Shown piece by piece: positions 1 to 7,985 of a stretch of DNA of 64,000 nt (position 1 is the stretch's first letter; the number at the start of each line of letters is the position of its first letter). The notes beneath the pieces were generated by a model. The model made no database searches. It saw only the letters and a program-made list of their open reading frames with translations, and was not told the DNA's origin. Source of the stretch: Pseudomonadota bacterium (lineage in GTDB: Bacteria > Pseudomonadota > Gammaproteobacteria > Steroidobacterales > Steroidobacteraceae); assembly GCA_016704655.1 (NCBI GenBank), contig JADIZR010000006.1:62001-126000 (forward strand). The letters are read 5' to 3'. The position numbers and the translations under genes were made by a program.

Positions 1-1
1 C

Positions 2-778
2 AAGGACCCTTTCGTTGGCGTGATGAAGGGGCAGGTGCTGCGCCGGTTCCCCGCGGCCCGGTTGGTCGACCTGACGCACGAGATCCTGGTCCACTGGCCC
101 CCCGAGGCCGGCTTCTGGCTCGGGCGCTCGTTCAGGTATTTCCCGTCAGGCACGGTGCACGTGGCCGTCGTGGATCCTGGCGTTGGCAGTTCACGCGACG
201 TCGCCGTAGTCGAAGCCGAGGGCCAGCTGTTCCTGGCACCCGACAACGGCCTGCTGGCCGGGGTGCTCGAGCGACTGGTCGCCACCCCCATCCTGCGGCG
301 GCTCGACGACAGCGTCCTGCGCGATCTTGGAATCCACCAGCCGAGCGCGACCTTCCATGGCCGCGACATCTTTGCGCCGGTGGCAGCCGAGCTGGCCGCT
401 GGTCGGTTACGCCCCGAAGCCCTGGGACCGGTGGTGCGGGAACTCGTGCCGGGCTGGTTGGACGAGCCCACCCTGGCTGACGGGCAGTTGAACGGGGCGG
501 TGGTGACGGTGGACCATTTTGGCAACCTGTTGACCAACCTGGACGCCGCGCTCGTAGGCCAGGTGGCGACGCCTGTGGTCCGGGCCGGCGGCCAGGAAAT
601 CCTGCTCCGGCGCACGTATTCCGACGTCCGGCCGGGCGAGTACGTCGCCCTGATCAACTCTTTCGGCGTGCTGGAGGTGGCCAGAGCCGAAAAGAGCGCG
701 GCCGAGGGCCTTGGACTGGGTCGGTGTGCCCCAATCGTCGTTTCGCCGCGCCATTGCGCCGCAAAACGAATCGGTTGA
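2..778 (+). CDS. SAM hydroxide adenosyltransferase (DUF62 family), 5'-truncated
   Basis: Member of the SAM-dependent chlorinase/fluorinase (DUF62) family. Non-halogenating members hydrolyse S-adenosylmethionine to adenosine and methionine. The reading frame is open from base 2 (KDPFVGVMKG), which is the usual family segment shortly after the start, so the true N-terminus lies upstream of the window. Visible family blocks are DLTHEI, DPGVGSSRDV, APDNGLL, FHGRDIFAPVAA and VDHFGNLLTNL; the last lies in the C-terminal domain. It is followed by a separate promoter and a small gene, so it probably ends its own transcript. The family assignment is firm. The hydrolase activity is inferred from the family. 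Confidence 0.85.
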   Translation, partial: KDPFVGVMKGQVLRRFPAARLVDLTHEILVHWPPEAGFWLGRSFRYFPSGTVHVAVVDPGVGSSRDVAVVEAEGQLFLAPDNGLLAGVLERLVATPILRRLDDSVLRDLGIHQPSATFHGRDIFAPVAAELAAGRLRPEALGPVVRELVPGWLDEPTLADGQLNGAVVTVDHFGNLLTNLDAALVGQVATPVVRAGGQEILLRRTYSDVRPGEYVALINSFGVLEVARAEKSAAEGLGLGRCAPIVVSPRHCAAKRIG

Positions 779-802
779 GAAGCAAACCGATCCGTGTATA
801 GT
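775..802 (+). promoter_or_regulatory. sigma70-type promoter for the small acidic protein gene
   Basis: TTGAGA (775-780) and TATAGT (797-802) are separated by 16 nt. They sit just after the preceding stop codon and about 70 nt before the next start. Predicted by eye only. Confidence 0.55.
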
Positions 803-813
803 TCGCAGCCTTG

Positions 814-832
814 TGCCCATGTTGAATGGGCA
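814..832 (+). promoter_or_regulatory. short perfect hairpin in the 5' UTR
   Basis: TGCCCAT and ATGGGCA pair perfectly across a 5-nt GTTGA loop, a few bases after the expected transcription start and about 40 nt before the start codon of the small acidic protein gene. There is no U-tract, so it is not a terminator. It may stabilise the mRNA or affect translation. Confidence 0.4.
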
Positions 833-871
833 GCGCGTTGATATATCAGGACTTTCTCCCAGGGCTGCGCC

Positions 872-1081
872 ATGGAACGAGACGAGGAACACTTCGACTT
901 GGACGACGAGTTTGTAGCTGGAGCTGAGGAAGAGAATTACGACCGGTTCATCGACAGGGTGGACCGGCGCAAGCAGGCGGCTGCCGTGAAGAAAGGCAAG
1001 GCGGCCTGGAGCAAGCTCGAAGACGTGCTTGCCGAGAAACGCCTGCAGAAAGAACTCAAGGACTTCTACGAAGACAAGTAG
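872..1081 (+). CDS. small acidic/basic protein, PA3496-like
   Basis: A 69-residue protein with an acidic N-terminal half (MERDEEHFDLDDEF) and a lysine/arginine-rich middle. It ends in a segment like SKLEDVLAEKRLQKELKDFYED, which resembles the C-terminus of short gammaproteobacterial proteins annotated as PA3496 family. There is no signal peptide or membrane segment. A good sigma70-like promoter and a 5' UTR hairpin precede it, and the aspartate kinase/decarboxylase gene follows 36 nt later, so it may be the first gene of that transcript. The function is unknown; the family resemblance is from memory of the C-terminal pattern and is moderate. Confidence 0.6.
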   Translation: MERDEEHFDLDDEFVAGAEEENYDRFIDRVDRRKQAAAVKKGKAAWSKLEDVLAEKRLQKELKDFYEDK

Positions 1082-1117
1082 CCCCTCCGGCTCGGCTCGG
1101 ACCCGCGGCTCCTTACA

Positions 1118-3706
1118 ATGACCAGCCATACCGAATCGAACTGGGTCGTCCTGAAGTTTGGCGGCACCAGCGTTTCGAGCGTCAGTAACTGGAAGAACGT
1201 CGCTGGCGTCGTCAAGGCGCGGCTGATCGAAGGCCTGCACCCCGTCATCGTGCACTCCGCGCTGTCCGGTATCACGGATCGCCTCGAGCAACTGCTGGCA
1301 AAAGCGCTGACCGGTGAGTGGGAACCGGTCATGGACCAGATCGAGCGTCGGCACCTCGACCTCGCGCGCGATCTCGGTATCCACATCGACGCCGAGCTCG
1401 ACCGCCATTTCACCGACCTCCGCCGCAGCGCCGAAGGCATCCACCTGATCGGCGAGGTCAGTGACCGCCTGCGCGCGCGGGTGATGGCCAACGGCGAACT
1501 GATGGCAACGCGGATCGGCGCCGCGTTCCTGCAGGCCGAAGGCATCGACGTGCAGTGGCTCGACGCCCGCACGTTGCTGCACGCCGAAGTACGGACCGGC
1601 GCAACCGAACGCGCGAACTACCTGTCGGCGACCTGCAACTTCGAACCCGACACCGCATTCCAGCAGCGGCTGGCCTCAGGCGGCAAGGTGCTGATCACGC
1701 AGGGCTTCATCGCCAGCGACGCGCACGGCGACACCGTGCTGCTCGGTCGCGGTGGTTCCGACACCTCGGGCAGTTACTTCGCGGCCAAGCTCCGCGCGCG
1801 CCGCCTCGAGATCTGGACCGACGTGCCCGGCATGTTCACGTCGAATCCCAAGTCAGTGTCGAACGCGCGGCTGCTCAAGTCGCTTGATTACGACGAGGCC
1901 CAGGAAATTGCCAGCAGCGGCGCGAAGGTCCTGCACCCGCGCTGCATCCTGCCGGTGAAGCAGTACGCGATCCCGCTGACCGTGCACGCCACGCAGCAGC
2001 CCGAACTCGAAGGCACCGTCGTCACGGCGACGGGCGGTGATGGCGGCGCGCGCGTGAAAGCGGTCTGCATCAAGAAAGGCATTACCCTGCTCTCGCTCGA
2101 AACGCTCGGCATGTGGCACCAGGTGGGGTTCCTGGCCGATGCCTTTGCCGTGTTCAAGGACCATGGCCTTTCGATCGACCTGGTGTCGACGTCCGAGACC
2201 AGCGTGACCGTCTCGCTCGATCCCGCAGCCAACACGCTCGACAGTCGCGCGCTGGAGACATTGGTCACAGCGCTCGCCAAGCTCTGCCGCGTCGAGGTCA
2301 TCGGCCCTTGCGCTGCGGTGAGCCTCGTCGGGCGCAGCATTCGCGCGACACTGCACCGCCTGGGCGACGCACTCGAGCTGTTCGAGGAACAGCGCATCTA
2401 CCTGGTCACGCAGGCCGCCAACGATCTCAACATCACGTTCGTCGTGGACGAAGAGCAGGGCGACCGCCTCGTGCGCCGCCTGCACGACGTCATCGTCTGG
2501 AACGCGCCGTCCGATCACGTCCTGGGTCCGACGTGGGAGCAGATCCACGGCCTCGGTCCAGTGATTCCGGCGGGCGGGCCGCCCTGGTGGCAGAACCGCC
2601 GCGACGAACTGCAGCGCATCGCACGCGAGCACGGCAGCGCTTACGTCTACGATCGGGCCTCGTCCGAGCTTGCTGCAAAGCAACTGCTCGCGATTCGCGG
2701 CGTCGACCGCATCTTCTACGCGATGAAGGCGAATCCGCACCCGGAGCTGCTCAAGACCTTTGCGGGGCTCGGGTTGTCGTTCGAATGCGTCTCGCGCGGC
2801 GAATGCGAGCACGTGATGAAGGTCGTGCCGGGCATCGATCCGTCCCGCATCCTGTTCACGCCGAATTTCGCCCCGCGCAGCGAATACGAGTGGGCGCTGG
2901 AGCAGGGCGTCAACCTGACGATCGACAACGTCTATGCGTTGCGCGAATGGGGCGAGCTGTTCCGCGACCGCGACGTGCTGATCCGCATCGACACCGGTTT
3001 CGGACGTGGCCATCACGATCACGTGCGCACGGCGGGCGTGCATTCCAAGTTCGGCGTGCCGCTCTTCGAGATGGACGAGGTCGAGCGCCTCGTCGACCTG
3101 GTGGGCGCGCGCGTCGTGGCGTTGCATGCACATACCGGCAGCGGCGTGTTCGACGTGCGCAACTGGAAGGAAGTGGGCCACATGCTTGGCGGCCTGGCCC
3201 AGCGCTTTCCGCACGCACGGGCCATCGACCTCGGTGGCGGGCTCGGGGTACCCGAGAAACCAGGGCAGGTGCCGGTGGACCTCGCTGCGCTGCAGGGAGT
3301 CATCGACGACATCCGTGCGAAGTGGCCGCAGGTCGAACTCTGGCTTGAACCGGGACGGTTCCTCGTGGCACAAGGAGGCGTGCTGGTGGTCGAAGTGACG
3401 CAACTGAAGGGCAAGGGCGCGGTGCAGTACGTCGGTGTGTCGACCGGCATGAATTCGCTGATCCGTCCCGCGCTCTACGGCGCGCATCACGACATCGTCA
3501 ACCTCACGCGCTTCGGCGAACCGGGCACCGAGGTTTACAACGTCGTGGGGCCGATCTGCGAGTCTGCCGACTACCTGGGTCACGAGCGACTGCTGCCGGC
3601 CACCCAGGAAGGCGACGTACTGTTGATCGCAAACACGGGGGCCTACGGCCACGCGATGAGTTCCAACTACAACCTGCGCGAGCCCGCGTGTGAAGTGATC
3701 ATCTGA
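1118..3706 (+). CDS. bifunctional aspartate kinase / diaminopimelate decarboxylase
   Basis: A fusion of the first and last enzymes of lysine synthesis. The N-terminal half (about residues 1-450) is aspartate kinase: KFGGTSVSS near the start, GRGGSDTSG in the catalytic domain, then ACT-type regulatory sequence. The C-terminal half (about 480-862) is a PLP-dependent alanine-racemase-fold decarboxylase that makes L-lysine from meso-diaminopimelate. The PLP lysine is in FYAMKAN (about residue 537); GGGLGVPE and the LEPGRFL motif follow. The 862-residue length matches the fused form known in Xanthomonadales. The asd gene starts 32 nt downstream, so the lysine/threonine branch genes are probably co-transcribed. 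No clear ribosome-binding site is seen before the chosen ATG, where a TACAAT overlaps the start. Confidence 0.93.
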   Translation: MTSHTESNWVVLKFGGTSVSSVSNWKNVAGVVKARLIEGLHPVIVHSALSGITDRLEQLLAKALTGEWEPVMDQIERRHLDLARDLGIHIDAELDRHFTDLRRSAEGIHLIGEVSDRLRARVMANGELMATRIGAAFLQAEGIDVQWLDARTLLHAEVRTGATERANYLSATCNFEPDTAFQQRLASGGKVLITQGFIASDAHGDTVLLGRGGSDTSGSYFAAKLRARRLEIWTDVPGMFTSNPKSVSNARLLKSLDYDEAQEIASSGAKVLHPRCILPVKQYAIPLTVHATQQPELEGTVVTATGGDGGARVKAVCIKKGITLLSLETLGMWHQVGFLADAFAVFKDHGLSIDLVSTSETSVTVSLDPAANTLDSRALETLVTALAKLCRVEVIGPCAAVSLVGRSIRATLHRLGDALELFEEQRIYLVTQAANDLNITFVVDEEQGDRLVRRLHDVIVWNAPSDHVLGPTWEQIHGLGPVIPAGGPPWWQNRRDELQRIAREHGSAYVYDRASSELAAKQLLAIRGVDRIFYAMKANPHPELLKTFAGLGLSFECVSRGECEHVMKVVPGIDPSRILFTPNFAPRSEYEWALEQGVNLTIDNVYALREWGELFRDRDVLIRIDTGFGRGHHDHVRTAGVHSKFGVPLFEMDEVERLVDLVGARVVALHAHTGSGVFDVRNWKEVGHMLGGLAQRFPHARAIDLGGGLGVPEKPGQVPVDLAALQGVIDDIRAKWPQVELWLEPGRFLVAQGGVLVVEVTQLKGKGAVQYVGVSTGMNSLIRPALYGAHHDIVNLTRFGEPGTEVYNVVGPICESADYLGHERLLPATQEGDVLLIANTGAYGHAMSSNYNLREPACEVII

Positions 3707-3738
3707 GCGTGCCGCTGCTGGCCGGAAGGAGTGAGCGT

Positions 3739-4863
3739 GTGAAGACTGCAATCGTTGGCTGGCGCGGCATGGTGGGTTCGGTGCTGATGCAACGCATGGC
3801 GCTTGAGCGTGATCTCGAGCACGTGGACCCCGTTTTCTTCAGTACGTCGCAGGCGGGCGGCGCGGGTCCCGTGATCCATGGCCGTCCATCCGGCGCGCTG
3901 CGCAATGCCAGCGATCTCGAAGCGCTCGCGCAGTGCGACGTGGTCGTGACCTGCCAGGGCGGCGAATACACAAATGACGTCCACCCGCGACTGCGAGCCC
4001 GCGGCTGGAACGGCTATTGGATCGACGCGGCGTCCGCGCTGCGCATGAAGAACGACGCCGTCATCATTCTCGACCCCGTGAATCGTAACGTGATCGACGC
4101 TGCGCTCGCGGCCGGCGTGCGGAACTTTGTCGGCGGCAACTGCACCGTGTCGCTGATGATGATGGCCCTCGGCGGACTGTTCCGTGCAGACCTGATCGAG
4201 TGGATCACGTCGATGACCTACCAGGCGGCCTCGGGCGCTGGTGCGCAGAACATGCGCGAACTCGTCGAGCAGATGGGAAGCGTGCACGCTGCCGCAGCCC
4301 CGCTGCTGCGCGATCCGGCGAGCGCCATTCTCGAGATTGACCGGGTGGTTACGGCGCAGATACGTTCCTCGGACCTGCCGCACGCGAACTTCGGCACAGC
4401 GCTGGCGGGCAGCCTGATTCCCTGGATCGACAAGGACCTGGGCAACGGCGTGAGCCGCGAGGAATGGAAGGGCAGTGCCGAGACCAACAAGATCCTGGGC
4501 CGGTCGGACGGCGCAGCGATTCCGGTCGAGGGCATCTGCGTCCGCGTCGGCGCGATGCGTTGCCACAGCCAGGCGATGACGATCAAGTTGAAGCGTGACC
4601 TGCCGCTCGCCGAGATCGAACGGCTGCTCGCTGGCGGCAACGACTGGGTCCGGCTCATCCCCAACACGCGCGAGGCTTCGATTGCCGGCCTGACGCCGGC
4701 CGCGGTCAGCGGCACGCTCGACATCCCGATCGGTCGCGTGCGCAAGTTGAGCATGGGCGGCGAATACCTCACGGCGTTCACCGTCGGCGACCAGCTGCTG
4801 TGGGGCGCGGCCGAACCGATCCGCCGCATGCTGCGCATCCTCGCCGAGCGGCAGCGGGGCTGA
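3739..4863 (+). CDS. asd: aspartate-semialdehyde dehydrogenase
   Basis: Converts aspartyl-4-phosphate to aspartate semialdehyde with NADPH. This is the shared step to lysine, threonine and methionine. The sequence starts KTAIVGWRGMVGS (nucleotide-binding GxxGxVG), has the catalytic cysteine in GGNCTVSLMM, and is about 374 residues, the size of the E. coli-type enzyme. A longer reading is possible from 3709, but the GTG at 3739 has a GGAAGGAG ribosome-binding site about 7 nt upstream and matches the family N-terminus. It lies directly behind the kinase/decarboxylase fusion and supplies the next step after the kinase domain. Confidence 0.93.
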   Translation: MKTAIVGWRGMVGSVLMQRMALERDLEHVDPVFFSTSQAGGAGPVIHGRPSGALRNASDLEALAQCDVVVTCQGGEYTNDVHPRLRARGWNGYWIDAASALRMKNDAVIILDPVNRNVIDAALAAGVRNFVGGNCTVSLMMMALGGLFRADLIEWITSMTYQAASGAGAQNMRELVEQMGSVHAAAAPLLRDPASAILEIDRVVTAQIRSSDLPHANFGTALAGSLIPWIDKDLGNGVSREEWKGSAETNKILGRSDGAAIPVEGICVRVGAMRCHSQAMTIKLKRDLPLAEIERLLAGGNDWVRLIPNTREASIAGLTPAAVSGTLDIPIGRVRKLSMGGEYLTAFTVGDQLLWGAAEPIRRMLRILAERQRG

Positions 4864-4872
4864 GCGTCGGTC

Positions 4873-5241
4873 ATGACCGACCAGCGCGACCAGCCTTCGC
4901 TCGACGAACTGGCTGCGCGACTCGCTGATTTTGCACGCGAGCGTGACTGGGACCAGTTCCACGCGCCGAAAAACCTCGCGATGGCGCTCGCGGGGGAACT
5001 GGGTGAACTGCTCGAGCACTTCCAGTGGCTGTCGGAGCAACAGAGCGCGAACCTGCCTGCCGACGTCAAGGACGCCGTGGCGCTCGAGATGGCCGACGTG
5101 CTGCTTTACCTGGTCCGACTGGCGGACAAGCTCGATATCGATCTCAATGCCGCCGCAGTGCGCAAGATCGGCCTGAACGCCATCAAGTACCCGGTCGACC
5201 AGTTTCGCGGCAGCTCGCGCAAGTACGACGACCCCGCATGA
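4873..5241 (+). CDS. MazG-like nucleotide pyrophosphohydrolase (RS21-C6 type)
   Basis: A 122-residue all-alpha NTP pyrophosphohydrolase of the small single-domain MazG-like class, which hydrolyses (d)NTPs to monophosphates in house-cleaning. The metal-binding helices show as ELGELLEHFQWL and EMADVLLYLVRLAD (the ExxE...ExxD pattern). A further family block is FHAPKNLAMAL near residue 35. It begins 9 nt after asd and is probably in the same transcript. It is different from the two-domain MazG encoded at 50193. Substrate preference cannot be read from sequence. Confidence 0.8.
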   Translation: MTDQRDQPSLDELAARLADFARERDWDQFHAPKNLAMALAGELGELLEHFQWLSEQQSANLPADVKDAVALEMADVLLYLVRLADKLDIDLNAAAVRKIGLNAIKYPVDQFRGSSRKYDDPA

Positions 5242-5256
5242 AGCAGGAGGCCGTTC

Positions 5257-5319
5257 GTGAGCAGCGCTGACATGGCCACGGGAATCGTCAGCCTCCTGGG
5301 CAGGCGCGTGACGCGGTAA
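5257..5319 (+). CDS. possible 20-codon ORF with strong Shine-Dalgarno
   Basis: GTG at 5257 is preceded by a perfect AGGAGG with 6-nt spacing and runs 20 codons (MSSADMATGIVSLLGRRVTR) to a TAA. It is in the same frame as the MFS gene starting at 5335, which lacks an obvious ribosome-binding site. It could be a small protein, a translational coupler, or the original MFS start interrupted by a stop. It resembles nothing I recognise. Confidence 0.3.
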   Translation: MSSADMATGIVSLLGRRVTR

Positions 5320-5334
5320 GAGCCCCGGTTCCAG

Positions 5335-6549
5335 ATGCTACCTGACGACGGTCGACCTGCCAGCCATGCGGCGTCCGTGTCGCGGGCATTGCCCCGCACG
5401 GTGGTCGTGCTGGGGCTCGTTTCGCTGCTGAATGACGCCTCGAGTGAGATGATCACGCCGCTGTTGCCGATCTTCCTGACGGCAACACTTGGCGCCGGGC
5501 CTGCGATCGTCGGCCTGGTCGAAGGCCTTGCCGAAGCCACCTCGAGCGTGCTGAAACTCGTTGCGGGCCGCCTGGCGGATCGTGGCGTAAATGCGAAGTC
5601 GCTCGTGGTCGCAGGCTACGGCTTGTCGAACGCGACACGCCCCCTGATCGGGCTGGCGGCCGCCTGGAGTTCCGTGCTGCTGCTGCGCTTTCTCGACCGC
5701 GTCGGCAAAGGGTTCCGCACCGCGCCCAGGGACGCATTGATCGCAGGAGCCACGCATGCAGCAGATCGCGGCCGTGCTTTCGGCTTTCACCGCTCGATGG
5801 ATCACGCGGGTGCCGTCATCGGCCCGTTGATCGCCTTCGCCCTGCTGTCGCTGCAGGTCGAGCTCAAGCACGTCTTCCTCGCATCGGTCGTGCCTGGACT
5901 GCTCGTGTTGCTGTTGCTCATGTTCGGCCTGCCGCGGGGGCAGCCCTTCGTTGCGCCGCCGCGCGCGTCGTTTTCATGGCGCTCGCTGCACGGCAGGCTG
6001 CGCGCGATGATCCTCGCCGCGGGCTGGCTCGCACTGGCGAGCGTGCCGGAAGCCTTCGTCGTGCTTTGGGCTATCGGCGCCGGCATGTCAGTGCACTGGG
6101 TGCCCCTGGTCTGGGCCGCCGCAAGTCTCGCCAAGATGGCGATCGCGATGCCGGCGGGGATCGTGTCGGATCGTCTCGGTCGCATTCCCGTGCTGCTGGG
6201 CGGCTGGTCCCTGCGTGTGTTCGTGCTGCTGTTGCTGGCAGCCCTGCCGGCGCCGCCGGCCTGGCAGGTGTGGCTGCTGTTCATTGCTTACGCCGCCACG
6301 CTGGCCGTGACCGAGCCTGCCGAGCGCTCGGTCATCGGTGATCACGCCTCAGCACACGAGCGTGGGACAGCCTATGGCCTGTACCACCTGGCGAGCGGCC
6401 TGCTGGTGCTGCCGGGTGCCGTGCTCTTCGGCGCGATCTGGGAGCGCTTCGGTTCGAGCGCGGCGTTTACCACGGCTGCGATCGTGACTGCGCTCGGCGC
6501 GGCGTGGATGTCCTGGCTCGCGCGTGAGCCCATCGCGCAAGCGGGTTAG
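5335..6549 (+). CDS. MFS transporter
   Basis: A 404-residue integral membrane protein with about twelve hydrophobic segments. The N-terminal half has the pattern common in MFS drug/metabolite efflux proteins: SLLNDASSEMITPLLPIFL, then GLVEGLAEATSSVLKLVAGRLADR, whose end is a motif A-like GxLADR loop. LDRVGKGFRTAPRDALIAG lies in the next loop. The substrate cannot be inferred. It converges on the end of the histidine operon, 30 nt away. The start ATG has no good ribosome-binding site; see the short in-frame ORF just upstream. Confidence 0.8.
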   Translation: MLPDDGRPASHAASVSRALPRTVVVLGLVSLLNDASSEMITPLLPIFLTATLGAGPAIVGLVEGLAEATSSVLKLVAGRLADRGVNAKSLVVAGYGLSNATRPLIGLAAAWSSVLLLRFLDRVGKGFRTAPRDALIAGATHAADRGRAFGFHRSMDHAGAVIGPLIAFALLSLQVELKHVFLASVVPGLLVLLLLMFGLPRGQPFVAPPRASFSWRSLHGRLRAMILAAGWLALASVPEAFVVLWAIGAGMSVHWVPLVWAAASLAKMAIAMPAGIVSDRLGRIPVLLGGWSLRVFVLLLLAALPAPPAWQVWLLFIAYAATLAVTEPAERSVIGDHASAHERGTAYGLYHLASGLLVLPGAVLFGAIWERFGSSAAFTTAAIVTALGAAWMSWLAREPIAQAG

Positions 6550-6579
6550 CAGCGCAGCTGCGCCCTGTGCAGAGCTTCC

Positions 6580-7221
6580 CTAAAGGCTGCCCGGAACGCG
6601 GGCACCGTGCCGTGAGGCGAGTTCGCCGACGACCTGCTCGAGCGTCAGGTTGCGGGACTTCAGCAGCACCAGCAGGTGATAGAGCAGGTCGGCGCATTCG
6701 CCGACGAGCTCGGGATCGTCGCGTGTCACGGCGGCGAGTGCCGTCTCGACTCCTTCCTCGCCCACTTTCTGCGCGATGCGGCTGACTCCGCTGGCAAAGA
6801 GCCGGGCCGTGTAGCTGCCTTCCGGGCTGTCGGCGATACGCTGCGCAATCGTCGCCTGCAGCGTCGAGAGGAACGCAATGCGTGACGCCAGCGGCTCGCG
6901 CGCGTCGGCAAAGCACGTGGGCGTGCCGTTGTGGCAGGTCGGGCCGTCGGGATGGGCGAGCACGAGGATCGTGTCGCGGTCGCAATCGGCGCTTACGTGC
7001 GTGACACGCAGGAAATGACCCGAGGTTTCGCCTTTGGTCCAGAGCTGGTTGCGACTGCGGCTGAAGAAGGTGACGCGCCCGTCGGTCAGCGTGCGGCGCA
7101 GCGCCGCCTCGTTCATGTAGCCGAGCATCAGGACGCGGCCGTCGACCGCGTGCTGGACGATGGCGGGCAGCAGGCCGTCGCCCTTGTCCCAGTCGAGTCG
7201 CGCGAGGTTCAGGTCGTTCAT
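6580..7221 (-). CDS. hisI: bifunctional phosphoribosyl-AMP cyclohydrolase / phosphoribosyl-ATP pyrophosphatase
   Basis: A fused HisIE protein of 213 residues catalysing steps 2 and 3 of histidine synthesis. The N-terminal cyclohydrolase domain shows MLGYMNEAAL, FFSRSRNQLWTKGETSGH and the metal-binding CDRDTIL and CHNGTPTCF segments. The C-terminal pyrophosphatase domain shows KVGEEGVETALAA and LLYHLLVLL. It is the last gene of the his operon: its ATG overlaps the hisF stop in an ATGA junction, suggesting translational coupling. Fusion of hisI and hisE is usual in gammaproteobacteria. Confidence 0.95.
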   Translation of the reverse strand: MNDLNLARLDWDKGDGLLPAIVQHAVDGRVLMLGYMNEAALRRTLTDGRVTFFSRSRNQLWTKGETSGHFLRVTHVSADCDRDTILVLAHPDGPTCHNGTPTCFADAREPLASRIAFLSTLQATIAQRIADSPEGSYTARLFASGVSRIAQKVGEEGVETALAAVTRDDPELVGECADLLYHLLVLLKSRNLTLEQVVGELASRHGARVPGSL

Positions 7222-7985
7222 GGACGGATCTCCACGCGTCGTGCGCGCAGGCTGGCTTTCAGGTCCGGGATGGCGATGGCGCCGCTGTGAAAGACGCTCG
7301 CGGCCAGTGCGCCATCGACGCCGGCGTCGGCGAAGACCGTGGCGAAATGCTCCATCGTGCCGGCGCCCCCGGAGGCGATCAGCGGCACGTGGCAGATACT
7401 GCGCACGGCTCGCAGCTGGCGCAAGTCATATCCCTGGCGGACGCCATCGCTCGCCATGCAGTTGAGGACGATTTCGCCGGCGCCGCGGTCCTGCACTTCG
7501 CGTACCCAGTCGAGCGTGCGGCGGCGCGTGCTGCACGAGCGGTCCGGGTCCCCCGTGAACTGGTAGACCTCGAACTCTTCGCCGACCGTCTGGCTGTCGA
7601 TGCCGACCACTACGCACTGTGAACCGAAGCGTCGGGCCAGCGCGTTCACGAGGCCGGGATCCGCCAGGGCAGGGGAGTTTACCGAGATCTTTTCCGCGCC
7701 TGAATTGAGGACTTCCTCGGCATCGGCGACGGTACGGATACCGCCAGCCACGCAGAATGGGATGTCGAGAACCCGGGCGACACGAGTGATCCAGCTGCGG
7801 TCGACGGAACGGTTTTCGGGACTGGCCGTGATGTCGTAGAACACCAGCTCGTCCGCGCCTTCGGCGCAGTAGCGCGCGGCAAGCTCGAGGATGTCGCCCA
7901 CGACCTTGTGATCGCGGAAGCGAACACCCTTCACGACCTGTCCGTCGCGAACGTCGAGACAGGGAATTATGCGCTTGGCAAGAAT
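7218..7985 (-). CDS. hisF: imidazole glycerol phosphate synthase cyclase subunit, apparent AUU start
   Basis: A (beta/alpha)8 barrel that, with HisH glutaminase, makes imidazole glycerol phosphate and AICAR. The sequence runs LAKRIIPCLDVRDGQVVKG (first strand, catalytic Asp in CLDV) to GGAGTMEHFATVF and the phosphate-binding repeats. The length from the proposed start is 255 residues, as expected. No ATG, GTG or TTG exists where the protein should begin. The codon aligned with the usual first Met is ATT at 7985-7983, preceded by GGAG with an 8-nt spacer. The gene overlaps the end of hisA by 19 nt. A frame extension upstream to 8111 would lie inside hisA and has no family similarity. Confidence 0.93.
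   Translation of the reverse strand: MLAKRIIPCLDVRDGQVVKGVRFRDHKVVGDILELAARYCAEGADELVFYDITASPENRSVDRSWITRVARVLDIPFCVAGGIRTVADAEEVLNSGAEKISVNSPALADPGLVNALARRFGSQCVVVGIDSQTVGEEFEVYQFTGDPDRSCSTRRRTLDWVREVQDRGAGEIVLNCMASDGVRQGYDLRQLRAVRSICHVPLIASGGAGTMEHFATVFADAGVDGALAASVFHSGAIAIPDLKASLRARRVEIRP

Noticed and set aside
1853..3751. 632-codon open frame on the minus strand
   Set aside because: It is antisense to the kinase/decarboxylase fusion, rich in Arg, His and Ala, and has no recognisable domain; a high-GC shadow frame.
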